Of a stretch of DNA of 5,324 nucleotides, positions 1-5,324 are shown in pieces (position 1 is the first letter of the stretch; every line of letters begins with the position of its first letter). The notes beneath the pieces are model-generated. The model saw nothing but the letters and a program-made list of their open reading frames with translations, had not been told where the DNA came from and did no database searches. The stretch covers positions 1 to 5,324 of the forward strand of contig JAGOUA010000044.1 of the NCBI GenBank assembly GCA_018061485.1, given 5' to 3'. This DNA is from Patescibacteria group bacterium. GTDB lineage: Bacteria; Patescibacteriota; Patescibacteriia; 2-12-FULL-60-25. The position numbers were made by a program, and so were the translations under genes.

Positions 1-521
1 GTGCCTTCTGGAGAACGTGGTTCAGCTAGCGGAGCGACAGGCTCGTCCGTCGTGAGTAAAGAGGGCGCCGGCGTCTCTGGGGCTGATTGCGCCACAGCCT
101 CTTCCGCCATCATCAACCGTTGTTGCGGATGCGCTTTTCCGTAGGCTGAACGAAGCACCATACCCGCCGTCCACACGCCCGCGAGCTGCACCAGTACTCC
201 CAACAAAAACCGACCATTGCCCAACGTCTTGAGACCCTCCCAACCGCTCAAGTACAGCGTGAGGCCGCCCTCCCATAACACCGCGCCACCCACAACCAGT
301 CCCATCGCCCAATACCGATACGCCGCTTCTAACGAAGCGATTTTTTGTGTACGGCGTCCCAAAAGATATGCTACCCCAAACAAGGCGATAAACACACTTA
401 TTGGCAGCAGGATAGCCGGCAACGGAGAAACCTCGAAATTTACCTCCCACACACGCAACGCTACCCACGCCACAAAGAGCCAGAAGCTCATGAACACCGA
501 CCGAAGGACAAAAGAGATCAT
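1..521 (-). CDS. Membrane protein downstream of permease (3' end outside window)
   Basis: Not recognised as a known family. Reading from an ATG at 521, the frame stays open for 173 codons to the left edge, so the C-terminus is missing. The ATG shares four bases (ATGA) with the permease stop codon, which is typical of translational coupling. The product looks like a polytopic membrane protein with about four hydrophobic segments, at roughly residues 3-24, 34-56, 71-92 and 104-124. Basic residues (GRRTQK) follow the second segment. After residue 125 it becomes a soluble tail rich in Ala, Pro and Glu (APETPAP, PVAPLAEP), probably a linker to something beyond the edge. Another ATG at residue 11 is possible but has no overlap signature. 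The composition is natural for a membrane protein, whereas the competing open frame at 22-609 gives a Gly/Ser/Arg-rich peptide without domain features. A function in the same membrane process as the permease is inference from the overlap only. Confidence 0.72.
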   Translation of the reverse strand, partial: MISFVLRSVFMSFWLFVAWVALRVWEVNFEVSPLPAILLPISVFIALFGVAYLLGRRTQKIASLEAAYRYWAMGLVVGGAVLWEGGLTLYLSGWEGLKTLGNGRFLLGVLVQLAGVWTAGMVLRSAYGKAHPQQRLMMAEEAVAQSAPETPAPSLLTTDEPVAPLAEPRSPEG

Positions 522-1633
522 ACAAGAAGCCAAGAGATAAGCTGACTCGACATGCCGAAGGCGAAGAAGAAGACCACCGCGACAGCGAGACCGAGAGCAA
601 GCGGCTCACGATCTTTTTCCGCCCTCGCGAGACGCATCATCCCGACGAGTACACCGTTCGCCCCACTACAGACCGTGCCCAAAATGGCCGCAAGGGGAAT
701 AAAGCCTCCACCCATCACCAAGGCAAGAACGAGCGGGGGGAGAAGCGTCACCGCCCAAGCGGACGAGTCACGGAATCCATAATCACGTCGCCAGCTTGTT
801 TCAAGATCTTCTCCCGTTGTCACATACGAGGTCCCAATGGCGAGTAGACCTAGTACCGGAATCGCGAGCGCACCCCATCGTGGAAGCATCATCACCAAGC
901 TCTGCGGGTCAGACGTGATCGCTGTACCCCCATAGCGCGCAAGAACGATCGCGAAGGCCCACATAATCGCGGCCGCTATCAGCGTACCCCCTACGGCCAC
1001 GACTTGCGATCGACGAAGGTTTCGCTTACAGAGCTCCACCACCTCACCCATGACAGGCAAGCCCGATAAAGAAAACAGCACGATACCGAACGCCATCCAT
1101 GAAAATCGGGGAACAAAGAGGGTTGGCGCAGCAGGCAGTGTCGCCGTGGCGAAGGTCACGCCGACAAACACGAGGATCATGAGCGCCGTTGCCCAACTTT
1201 CCAACTTAGCGACGCGATCAAGCGTTCCACGAACAACCGTAGAAAGCACCAAGAAAATCATCAGAATTCCCAAACGTAAGGGGGCGTTCAATCCAAGTGT
1301 TTGAGCTACCGCCTGTAAAAACGCCCCACCAAGTAACAAATAGGCAATATGCGATCCATACACCTGAATGGCATGGGTGAAAGTCGCGATCGCTCCCCAA
1401 CGCGGTCCCAAATGCGAACGCACGTATCCGGGCAAGCGATGCACCCCCTGTACACGCACAATCACCTCGACAAACTGCTTATGCGTCAGCGCCACAAGAC
1501 ACGCAATCGTCCAAAAAACCACACTTCCCCACCCAATACCCATGCGTGCAAACAAGTGCGGCAAGGCAAATACCCCCGCGCCGATAATCGTTCCAATCAG
1601 AACAAAGAAGGGAGAAAGAACAGAGCGTGACAT
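518..1633 (-). CDS. Amino-acid permease-like transporter (AAAP/HAAAP type)
   Basis: Predicted inner-membrane secondary transporter of 371 aa with about 10-11 hydrophobic helices, roughly at residues 7-27, 34-56, 82-110, 119-138, 148-167, 178-198, 210-232, 252-272, 295-313, 316-337 and 345-370. Residues 14-25 read GTIIGAGVFALP, the unwound first helix of the APC superfamily that contacts substrate. The block SLSGLPVMGEVVE (188-200) matches the sixth helix region of SLC38-like and aromatic amino-acid permeases. Family knowledge therefore suggests cation-coupled uptake or exchange of an amino acid; the substrate cannot be read from sequence. Length fits small bacterial members (about 370-410 aa). 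I chose the ATG at 1633 because it puts the conserved motif about 14 residues in and a promoter -10 box lies just 6 bases upstream. A TTG at 1648, with GAGAG 9 bases before it, would add five residues. The stop overlaps the start of the next gene by four bases. Confidence 0.85.
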   Translation of the reverse strand: MSRSVLSPFFVLIGTIIGAGVFALPHLFARMGIGWGSVVFWTIACLVALTHKQFVEVIVRVQGVHRLPGYVRSHLGPRWGAIATFTHAIQVYGSHIAYLLLGGAFLQAVAQTLGLNAPLRLGILMIFLVLSTVVRGTLDRVAKLESWATALMILVFVGVTFATATLPAAPTLFVPRFSWMAFGIVLFSLSGLPVMGEVVELCKRNLRRSQVVAVGGTLIAAAIMWAFAIVLARYGGTAITSDPQSLVMMLPRWGALAIPVLGLLAIGTSYVTTGEDLETSWRRDYGFRDSSAWAVTLLPPLVLALVMGGGFIPLAAILGTVCSGANGVLVGMMRLARAEKDREPLALGLAVAVVFFFAFGMSSQLISWLLV

Positions 1634-1639
1634 ACCCGC

Positions 1640-1668
1640 ATCATACAAGATACGCGTCTCTCATTCAA
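1640..1668 (-). promoter_or_regulatory. Sigma-70-type promoter, probably leaderless, for the permease
   Basis: On the minus strand TTGAAT (1668-1663, 4 of 6 matches to TTGACA) is followed after exactly 17 bases by TATGAT (1645-1640, 5 of 6 matches to TATAAT). The -10 box ends 6 bases before the permease ATG at 1633. Transcription should therefore begin at or next to the start codon, giving a leaderless mRNA. This would also explain the lack of a Shine-Dalgarno sequence next to that ATG. The boxes are seen directly; activity is inferred. Confidence 0.5.
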
Positions 1669-1683
1669 CGAACACCTCTCACA

Positions 1684-1832
1684 GCGCAACACCCTCCAGA
1701 CACGATGCATAACGCCCGTAACCAAAAACCCTCTGTAGTAGATGAGATGCCTGGTATCACAGTAACCAAAAACCCTCCAGACACGATGCATAACGCGCGA
1801 AACTAAAAAACCCTCTGTGGTAGATGAGATGC
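1684..1832. repeat. Four alternating short repeats (two flavours, period about 81 bp)
   Basis: Read on the minus strand, four imperfect units share the plan GCATC, then 7-12 variable bases, then GAGGGTTTTTGGTTAC. Flavour A covers 1832-1799 and 1750-1718 (GCATCTCATCTACYACAGAG core). Flavour B covers 1789-1762 and about 1708-1684 (GCATCGTGTCTGGAGGG core). A 25-base block is identical at 1691-1715 and 1772-1796, and a 16-base block is identical at 1718-1733 and 1762-1777. The order is A-B-A-B, so an AB pair of about 81 bases appears to have been duplicated. The unit with the left-most coordinates has lost its T tract. No coding frame explains the conservation. T tracts directly after GAGGG on the minus strand look terminator-like. 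Confidence 0.75.
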
Positions 1833-1845
1833 GCCGCGCTGGAGC

Positions 1846-1879
1846 AAAAAAGAACCGGAAGCGCACTCATAGGTGCGGT
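1846..1879 (-). terminator. Possible intrinsic terminator of gltX-peptidase unit
   Basis: Downstream of the peptidase stop, the minus strand has a perfect 5-bp stem CGCAC/GTGCG (1877-1873 with 1866-1862) around a 6-base loop, then about 10 bases, then TTCTTTTTT ending at 1846. The gap between stem and T tract is longer than ideal. An outer pairing across the CTTCC bulge could only partly close it. A stronger long-range stem in the same region, between the inverted repeat at 1912-1927 and the repeat at 1808-1823, is also followed by six T residues and may serve instead. Confidence 0.3.
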
Positions 1880-1911
1880 GAGGATGTTTTTTGTGAAGCG
1901 CTAGCAGATCG

Positions 1912-1927
1912 CTACTACAGAGGGTTT
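1912..1927. repeat. Inverted fifth copy of the intergenic repeat, over the peptidase stop codon
   Basis: The plus strand reads CTACTACAGAGGGTTT here, an exact reverse complement of 1726-1741 and a 15-of-16 match to the reverse complement of 1808-1823. It is thus a flavour A unit in opposite orientation, and it overlaps the TAA stop (1928-1926) of the M23 peptidase. In the minus-strand transcript, AAACCCUCUGUAGUAG could pair with either downstream A unit, giving a stem of 15-16 bp. With the nearer unit the stem is followed by UUUUUU after a loop of about 88 bases. Confidence 0.7.
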
Positions 1928-3191
1928 ATAGCTCAGGAAGGAAGAGCATGGGATTAACCGGTATCCCATCCTGCCTCACCTCAAAATGCAAGTGCGGACC
2001 CGTCGACAACCCCGCCCCCGGGTCTCCTGCTTTACCTCCCGAATAGCCGATAATCTCCCCACGCTCGACGTAGGTACCTGGTTTTGCACCAAATCCCGAG
2101 AGGTGTGCGTACACCGTTGCAATCCCGCTTGGGTGAATCACCATCACATAATTCCCATACTGTTTTCCGCGACGATTCCACGCCACGTATCCCCCAGCAG
2201 CAGACCGAACGGGTGTTCCGACGGGAACCGGGACATCTACCCCCGTATGCTCAAAAAGCGTACGAAAGGGATAGCTCATATCGTGAAAATAGGCTGAGAT
2301 GCCCCGCCGCGTAGGCACGGGCCACGAAAGCAAAATGTCCCCGCGAGCGAGCACCTCGTCGGAACGATCGAGCGTGTTTTGCAAGCGCGTCCGCAAGGCA
2401 TCCAACGCCGATGCCTCTGCCTGCTGTTGCGCGGCGATATTCGCCATCAAGCGACGATATTCCTCTTCGCGATTCTGTGTTTCGGCGATGAGATTCGCTT
2501 TCGCTTCCTGATCTTCTTCGAGTTGATGGGCTAATCCCTCCAAACGGATCGCCTCTTCCTCTTGTTTGCGCTTCGCTTCTTGTTCGGCCGCATACCGCTC
2601 TTCGAGCTGCGCACGCGTTTCACGCACCTCTTGCGTGAGGCGTCCCAATTCTCGCTGAAGCGACCGCCATTCCTCGCGTTCAGACACAAACGCCGACAAG
2701 GAGCGACGACTTAACGCCGCAATGAGCGGAGACGACCGATCGCGTGAGGCAAGCTGCACCAACACCCCCTCAAGCAAGGCTCGTCGCACGGTAAGGGTAT
2801 GCGTCGCTTGTTCGATCTGCTGTTGCAAGAGGTCGATTTCGGCCGCTAAGCGCTCCCCTTCGGCCTTAGTACGCGCCTGACTCGCCTTTACTTCCTCCAT
2901 ACGTGCATCCAAAAGCGCCAGCTGATCTTTGAGCGTTTTTGCCGTAGACGCTTGTTGCTGCACCTTTTTGCGGTATTGATCCACAACCTCATCAAGAGCC
3001 TGCACCTGTCGTTCTTTCGAACGAACTTCATTTTGAATCGCGTCGAGCTCGTCTTTCAGGCTCTGCCCATCAGGATCACGGTCTTCTTGTACGGGAGATG
3101 ACGTCGCTTGCGCGAAGACAACAGGAATCGCAGGCGCCACAAACGCCATCAACGCGAGACACATTCCCCACCAAGCAAAAGAGCGCTTCAT
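1926..3191 (-). CDS. Secreted coiled-coil M23 (LytM) murein peptidase, EnvC/NlpD-like
   Basis: A 421-aa exported protein. Residues 1-27 form a signal peptide: basic start MKRS, hydrophobic core, and a VFA|QA cleavage site after Ala27. Residues about 42-282 are charged, Gln/Glu/Lys-rich heptads, i.e. long coiled coils split near residues 150-168. The C-terminal LytM domain (about 290-421) keeps the zinc-site residues: H315 and D319 in HTGVDV, H363 in YAHLSG and H402 in GPHLHFEV, with H400 as a further catalytic-type His. Family members cut peptidoglycan cross-bridges, or activate amidases when these residues are lost; here all are present, so direct metallo-endopeptidase activity is likely. 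Coiled-coil M23 proteins of this plan act at the division site or during wall growth. The frame is open further upstream to 3431, but that part overlaps gltX and lacks a secretion signal, so the ATG at 3191 is chosen. It follows the gltX stop by 7 bases, without a strong ribosome site. Confidence 0.92.
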   Translation of the reverse strand: MKRSFAWWGMCLALMAFVAPAIPVVFAQATSSPVQEDRDPDGQSLKDELDAIQNEVRSKERQVQALDEVVDQYRKKVQQQASTAKTLKDQLALLDARMEEVKASQARTKAEGERLAAEIDLLQQQIEQATHTLTVRRALLEGVLVQLASRDRSSPLIAALSRRSLSAFVSEREEWRSLQRELGRLTQEVRETRAQLEERYAAEQEAKRKQEEEAIRLEGLAHQLEEDQEAKANLIAETQNREEEYRRLMANIAAQQQAEASALDALRTRLQNTLDRSDEVLARGDILLSWPVPTRRGISAYFHDMSYPFRTLFEHTGVDVPVPVGTPVRSAAGGYVAWNRRGKQYGNYVMVIHPSGIATVYAHLSGFGAKPGTYVERGEIIGYSGGKAGDPGAGLSTGPHLHFEVRQDGIPVNPMLFLPEL

Positions 3192-3198
3192 GCGCTCA

Positions 3199-4674
3199 TT
3201 ATGCCAGATGGGCAAGGGCTTCGTCGATACGAGCGAGCCCCTCCTCTTTTCCAACCAGGTACAACAGCTCAAACGGACTTGGAGATTGCTTCGCCCCAGA
3301 CAGTGCGGTACGCAACGGCCAAAGCACCTCACCATTCCCCCATCCACGTTCAGCGATCCACGCTTTTGTCGGTTCTTCGATAGAGGAAACACTTGCAAAG
3401 AATTCCTCGGAACAAGAAGCGAGCCACTCACGCACCGCCGTCAACCGTTCGCGCGCGTCAGCGACTGTCTGCGTCTTCCAGAGAACGAGTTCTGCTGTTG
3501 CGATGGGACGCGTCAGCCATGGCATCACGAGTTCCGGCAAGAGCTGCACACGCGTTACCCGATCGCGAAACAACCGCGCCGCCCGCACAAGCCGCTCTTG
3601 ATCATCCATCACCGTGCGTAAAACCGGTTCTGCAAGAGCAAGATACCGCTCTTCGCTCATCGTCTTGAGATAGTGCCCATTCAACCATTCTAACTTTTCG
3701 ACGTTCATCACCGCACCGGACGGATTCACCTTGGTCAGATCAAAGAGCGGGGCAAGTTCTTCTTTGGTAAAGATTTCGCGATCACTTGTTGGATTCCAGC
3801 CAAGCAACGCCACAAAGTTGATCAGCGCTTCGGGCAAATATCCCTTCGCGAGATAGTCCTCGACCGCCACATCGCCTTGACGCTTAGAAAGCTTAGACCG
3901 GTCTGGGTTGAGAAGAAGTGGAACGTGCGCGTACGTTGGCGGCGTCCATCCCATCACCTGCGCAAGATACAGATGCTTTGGCGTAGACGAAATCCATTCT
4001 TCGCCACGAATCACCTTCGTGATCCGCATGTCATGGTCATCACACGTGGCAGCAAGATGATACGTCGGATAGCCATCCGTTTTGATGAGCACCTGATCAT
4101 CCACCTGCGCCCACGGTACCTCGATACGTCCACGAATCTCATCATGAAACACGCAGGAACCTTCAAGGGGCATCTTGAGACGAATCACGCACGCATCGCC
4201 CACAGCAGCACGATTTTCGGCCTGCTCCTTTGGAATAGCTCGACAACGACGATCGTACATCACGGGCTGTTTGTTCAGTGTCTGCGTTTCGCGCATCTTG
4301 GAGAGGTCCTCTTCAGTACAAAAACAGTAGTACGCGTGATCCTTCTCGATGAGTTCATAGGCGTACTGTAAGTGACGCTCGCGTCGCTCGGACTGAATAT
4401 ACGGACCCACCTCACCAACCTGCGTGAGCGCCCCCTGCGCATCAAGCATCACCCCTTCATCGGGTAAGACGCCACACAATGTCAACGTACGCACCAAGTT
4501 CGCCATCGCATCATCTACCAAGCGCGAACGGTCCGTGTCTTCGATACGCAACAAAAAAGCGCCGCCTGTTTTACGAGCTTGTAACCAGTTATATAAAGCG
4601 GTACGGAGTCCGCCGATATGCAAATACCCCGTTGGGCTGGGGGCAAACCGTACACGATCAGGAGAAGCAGACAT
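3199..4674 (-). CDS. gltX: Glutamyl-tRNA synthetase
   Basis: Cytoplasmic class I aminoacyl-tRNA synthetase that charges tRNA with glutamate using ATP. The 491-aa product has normal family length. The Rossmann catalytic domain starts with FAPSPTGYLHIGGLRTAL, where the HIGH motif is HIGG at residues 19-22, followed by LLRIEDTDRSR (41-51) and GPYIQSERR (90-98). RGEEWISSTPKH (223-234) and the KMSKS-type loop KLSKRQGD (261-268) complete the ATP site. About 330-491 is the anticodon-binding helical part. A CxC pair (C117, C119) with Y140 and C144 resembles the zinc-binding insert of the E. coli enzyme, but the position of its last ligand (His) is Ala146, so zinc binding is uncertain. Whether the enzyme also charges tRNA-Gln cannot be decided here, as no gatCAB or glnS is visible. 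The start ATG has no Shine-Dalgarno sequence. The gene probably forms an operon with the M23 peptidase 7 bases downstream. Confidence 0.97.
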   Translation of the reverse strand: MSASPDRVRFAPSPTGYLHIGGLRTALYNWLQARKTGGAFLLRIEDTDRSRLVDDAMANLVRTLTLCGVLPDEGVMLDAQGALTQVGEVGPYIQSERRERHLQYAYELIEKDHAYYCFCTEEDLSKMRETQTLNKQPVMYDRRCRAIPKEQAENRAAVGDACVIRLKMPLEGSCVFHDEIRGRIEVPWAQVDDQVLIKTDGYPTYHLAATCDDHDMRITKVIRGEEWISSTPKHLYLAQVMGWTPPTYAHVPLLLNPDRSKLSKRQGDVAVEDYLAKGYLPEALINFVALLGWNPTSDREIFTKEELAPLFDLTKVNPSGAVMNVEKLEWLNGHYLKTMSEERYLALAEPVLRTVMDDQERLVRAARLFRDRVTRVQLLPELVMPWLTRPIATAELVLWKTQTVADARERLTAVREWLASCSEEFFASVSSIEEPTKAWIAERGWGNGEVLWPLRTALSGAKQSPSPFELLYLVGKEEGLARIDEALAHLA

Positions 4675-4700
4675 AGGAGAAAATTACCCTTAGCCTAAAC

Positions 4701-4734
4701 AAAAAAGACTCTCGATGCAAGACAGCATGGAGAG
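4701..4734 (-). terminator. Intrinsic terminator of the right-hand gene pair
   Basis: On the minus strand, CTCTC (4734-4730) and ATGC (4728-4725) pair with GCAT (4718-4715) and GAGAG (4713-4709). There is one G/G position on the plus strand (C/C in the transcript) as internal mismatch, and a 6-base loop. The stem is followed after two bases by TTTTTT (4706-4701). It begins 7 bases after the TAG stop at 4741-4743 and ends about 27 bases before the gltX start. It therefore separates the unknown pair from gltX and supports minus-strand coding in 4741-5133. Confidence 0.8.
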
Positions 4735-4740
4735 CGTAGA

Positions 4741-5133
4741 CTAGTTCACAGAACGATGGTCACCTGGGTGACTCAGCGCGGGGGGAGAAGCGAGATCCGT
4801 GAGAAAGACGAGGACCACCGTCGCCTTGGCGACAAGATGACTCCCAAGCGAGATCTCCACCTGTACTCCGTCTCGGATGATGGGTTGATCAGCACCCAAG
4901 AACAGCGTGACGGAGAACGCGGGGTTGAGCTTCGAAGGAGCCGACCACTGCCGATCGGAGACACTTGCTGTTTGCCACCCAAGCAAGCGATCCTCATGTA
5001 TGATCAGCGCCTCTTCCAAAAGGAGGGATACACACTCGGCAAGAAGGGCACGGTCACCCTCTTGACGCTCCATTCCAACAAGAGGCACAACTCGAATACT
5101 CTCAGGAACAACCAGAAGACACCTAGTATCCAT
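4741..5133 (-). CDS. Hypothetical protein, 130 aa
   Basis: I do not recognise this protein. The ATG at 5133 is preceded by GGGGGAAG with about 7 bases spacing, and starts one base after the stop of the upstream partial gene. An intrinsic terminator follows the stop, so the strand is well supported. The product has no signal peptide or membrane helix. It opens with a probable strand pair (RCLLVVP, RVVPLVGM), then a helix (GDRALLAECVSLLLEEALI, about 26-44), then alternating strand-like segments (AFSVTLFLG 72-80, VQVEISLG 90-97, LVAKATVVLVFLTD 100-113), and a short Pro/His-containing tail. A compact alpha/beta fold is likely. The order helix then strands, ending with a LVAKATVVLVFL strand, is loosely reminiscent of hotdog-fold thioesterases or dehydratases, but I see no catalytic motif and hold this as speculation. 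The frame is also open upstream to 5262 and beyond; that extension is Arg/Ser/Gly-rich and lies over the neighbouring gene, so I leave it out. Confidence 0.68.
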   Translation of the reverse strand: MDTRCLLVVPESIRVVPLVGMERQEGDRALLAECVSLLLEEALIIHEDRLLGWQTASVSDRQWSAPSKLNPAFSVTLFLGADQPIIRDGVQVEISLGSHLVAKATVVLVFLTDLASPPALSHPGDHRSVN

Positions 5134-5134
5134 G

Positions 5135-5324
5135 TTACTTCCCCCGCCGATGAAAGTACCACCGCCGCGCCCCCCGATCCCCTGTCCGTTTCTTGAACGG
5201 GCGGCCCTCGAACGCGTAGACGCACGGGAACGGGATGCTTCTCGAGGGAAGAACCAGGGCACCGCGCCTCCAACAAGCGATCTGCGCGTCGGAGGGCTGG
5301 CCCTTGGTCCACGCCGCGTAGGGA
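5135..5324 (-). CDS. C-terminal fragment of an unrecognised protein (5' end outside window)
   Basis: On the minus strand, the frame starting at 5323 is open from the right edge to a TAA at 5137-5135, giving 62 residues. It contains no start codon, so the gene begins outside the window. The peptide is rich in aromatic and basic residues: WTKGQPSDAQ near the edge, then CWRRGALVLPSR, FPCVYAFEGRPFKKR, and a very basic end RRWYFHRRGK. Two Cys residues are present (17 and 34). Codon ends are mostly G or C, and the stop lies one base before the next ATG, as in a tight operon. The basic tail could bind nucleic acid or acidic surfaces, but this is a guess. All three minus-strand frames are open across much of this GC-rich stretch. 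I prefer this one because its composition is the most protein-like and it ends exactly at the next gene's start. Confidence 0.5.
   Translation of the reverse strand, partial: PYAAWTKGQPSDAQIACWRRGALVLPSRSIPFPCVYAFEGRPFKKRTGDRGARRWYFHRRGK
5138..5145 (-). promoter_or_regulatory. Ribosome binding site deciding the 5133 start
   Basis: The minus strand reads GGGGGAAG, with the G tract ending 7 bases before the ATG at 5133. It lies within the last codons of the upstream gene. It is the only good Shine-Dalgarno-like sequence before any gene start in this window, and favours the ATG at 5133 over the longer open frame. Confidence 0.45.

Noticed and set aside
22..609. Open frame of 195 codons on the minus strand
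   Set aside because: It overlaps the permease end and a better frame starting at 521. Its peptide is Gly/Ser/Arg-rich with no domain-like pattern, whereas the neighbouring frame gives clear membrane helices and an ATGA overlap.
1684..1832. CRISPR-like array
   Set aside because: The four units are of two kinds and imperfect, the intervening bases are short and uneven, and no cas gene is present.
1597..1866. 89-aa minus-strand frame with an internal repeat (VMHRVWRV twice)
   Set aside because: The repeated peptide simply reflects the 81-base DNA repeat, which happens to be divisible by three. One copy of the T tract has an extra base, the frame has no ribosome site, and it runs into the permease start out of frame.
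1650..1925. T-box or other named riboswitch ahead of the permease
   Set aside because: No T-box GGTGGNACCGCG-type sequence or other known aptamer core is visible; the conserved blocks are explained by the repeats.
3192..3431. N-terminal extension of the M23 peptidase frame to 3431
   Set aside because: It lies entirely over the 3' end of gltX in another frame and would place the signal peptide inside the protein; the ATG at 3191 gives a normal signal peptide.
4675..4728. Promoter for gltX
   Set aside because: The best pair (TTGCAT-17-TAGGCT) matches consensus in only three of six positions in each box and overlaps the terminator hairpin, so I do not report it as a feature.
4756..5196. Plus-strand frame of 146 codons
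   Set aside because: It is antisense to the 130-aa gene, has no ribosome site before its ATG, and the terminator at 4701-4734 is oriented for the minus strand.

Overview
All convincing genes in this window lie on the minus strand, so transcription runs from the right edge to the left edge. Two housekeeping families can be named: glutamyl-tRNA synthetase (gltX) and a secreted LytM/M23 murein peptidase. A third gene is recognisable at superfamily level as an amino-acid permease of the AAAP/HAAAP type. The gltX protein style (DEGV...GPYIQSERR, a GEEWISSTPKH block, KLSKRQGD), the weak or absent Shine-Dalgarno sequences and the compact layout suggest a bacterium of the Patescibacteria/CPR type. 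That assignment is inference from sequence style, not from a search. Base composition looks moderate to GC-rich, and the last ~180 bases on the right are clearly richer in GC.

Layout in direction of transcription (right to left). (1) 5324-5135 holds the C-terminus of an unrecognised protein whose start lies outside the window. (2) 5133-4741 is a small unrecognised protein of 130 aa, starting one base after the previous stop codon. (3) 4734-4701 is a good intrinsic terminator that closes this unit. (4) 4674-3199 is gltX. (5) 3191-1926 is a 421-aa secreted coiled-coil M23 peptidase, 7 bases after gltX and probably co-transcribed with it. (6) 1925-1634 is a 292-base non-coding stretch. It carries four imperfect copies of a short repeat in two flavours (period about 81 bases), a fifth copy in inverted orientation over the peptidase stop codon, a possible terminator and, at its far end, a good sigma-70-type promoter. 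(7) 1633-518 is the permease; its promoter -10 box ends 6 bases before the ATG, so its mRNA may be leaderless. (8) 521-1 is a membrane protein that overlaps the permease stop by ATGA and runs off the left edge.

Functionally there are three transcription units: the unknown pair at the right; gltX plus the cell-wall peptidase (translation and envelope maintenance, with no obvious biochemical link); and the permease plus a membrane partner, whose 4-base overlap suggests coupled translation and perhaps a shared role at the membrane. I see no rRNA, tRNA, CRISPR array, transposase or phage gene. The least explained parts are the repeat-rich intergenic region and the two unknown proteins at the right edge. 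I do not see evidence for a complete new multi-gene system.
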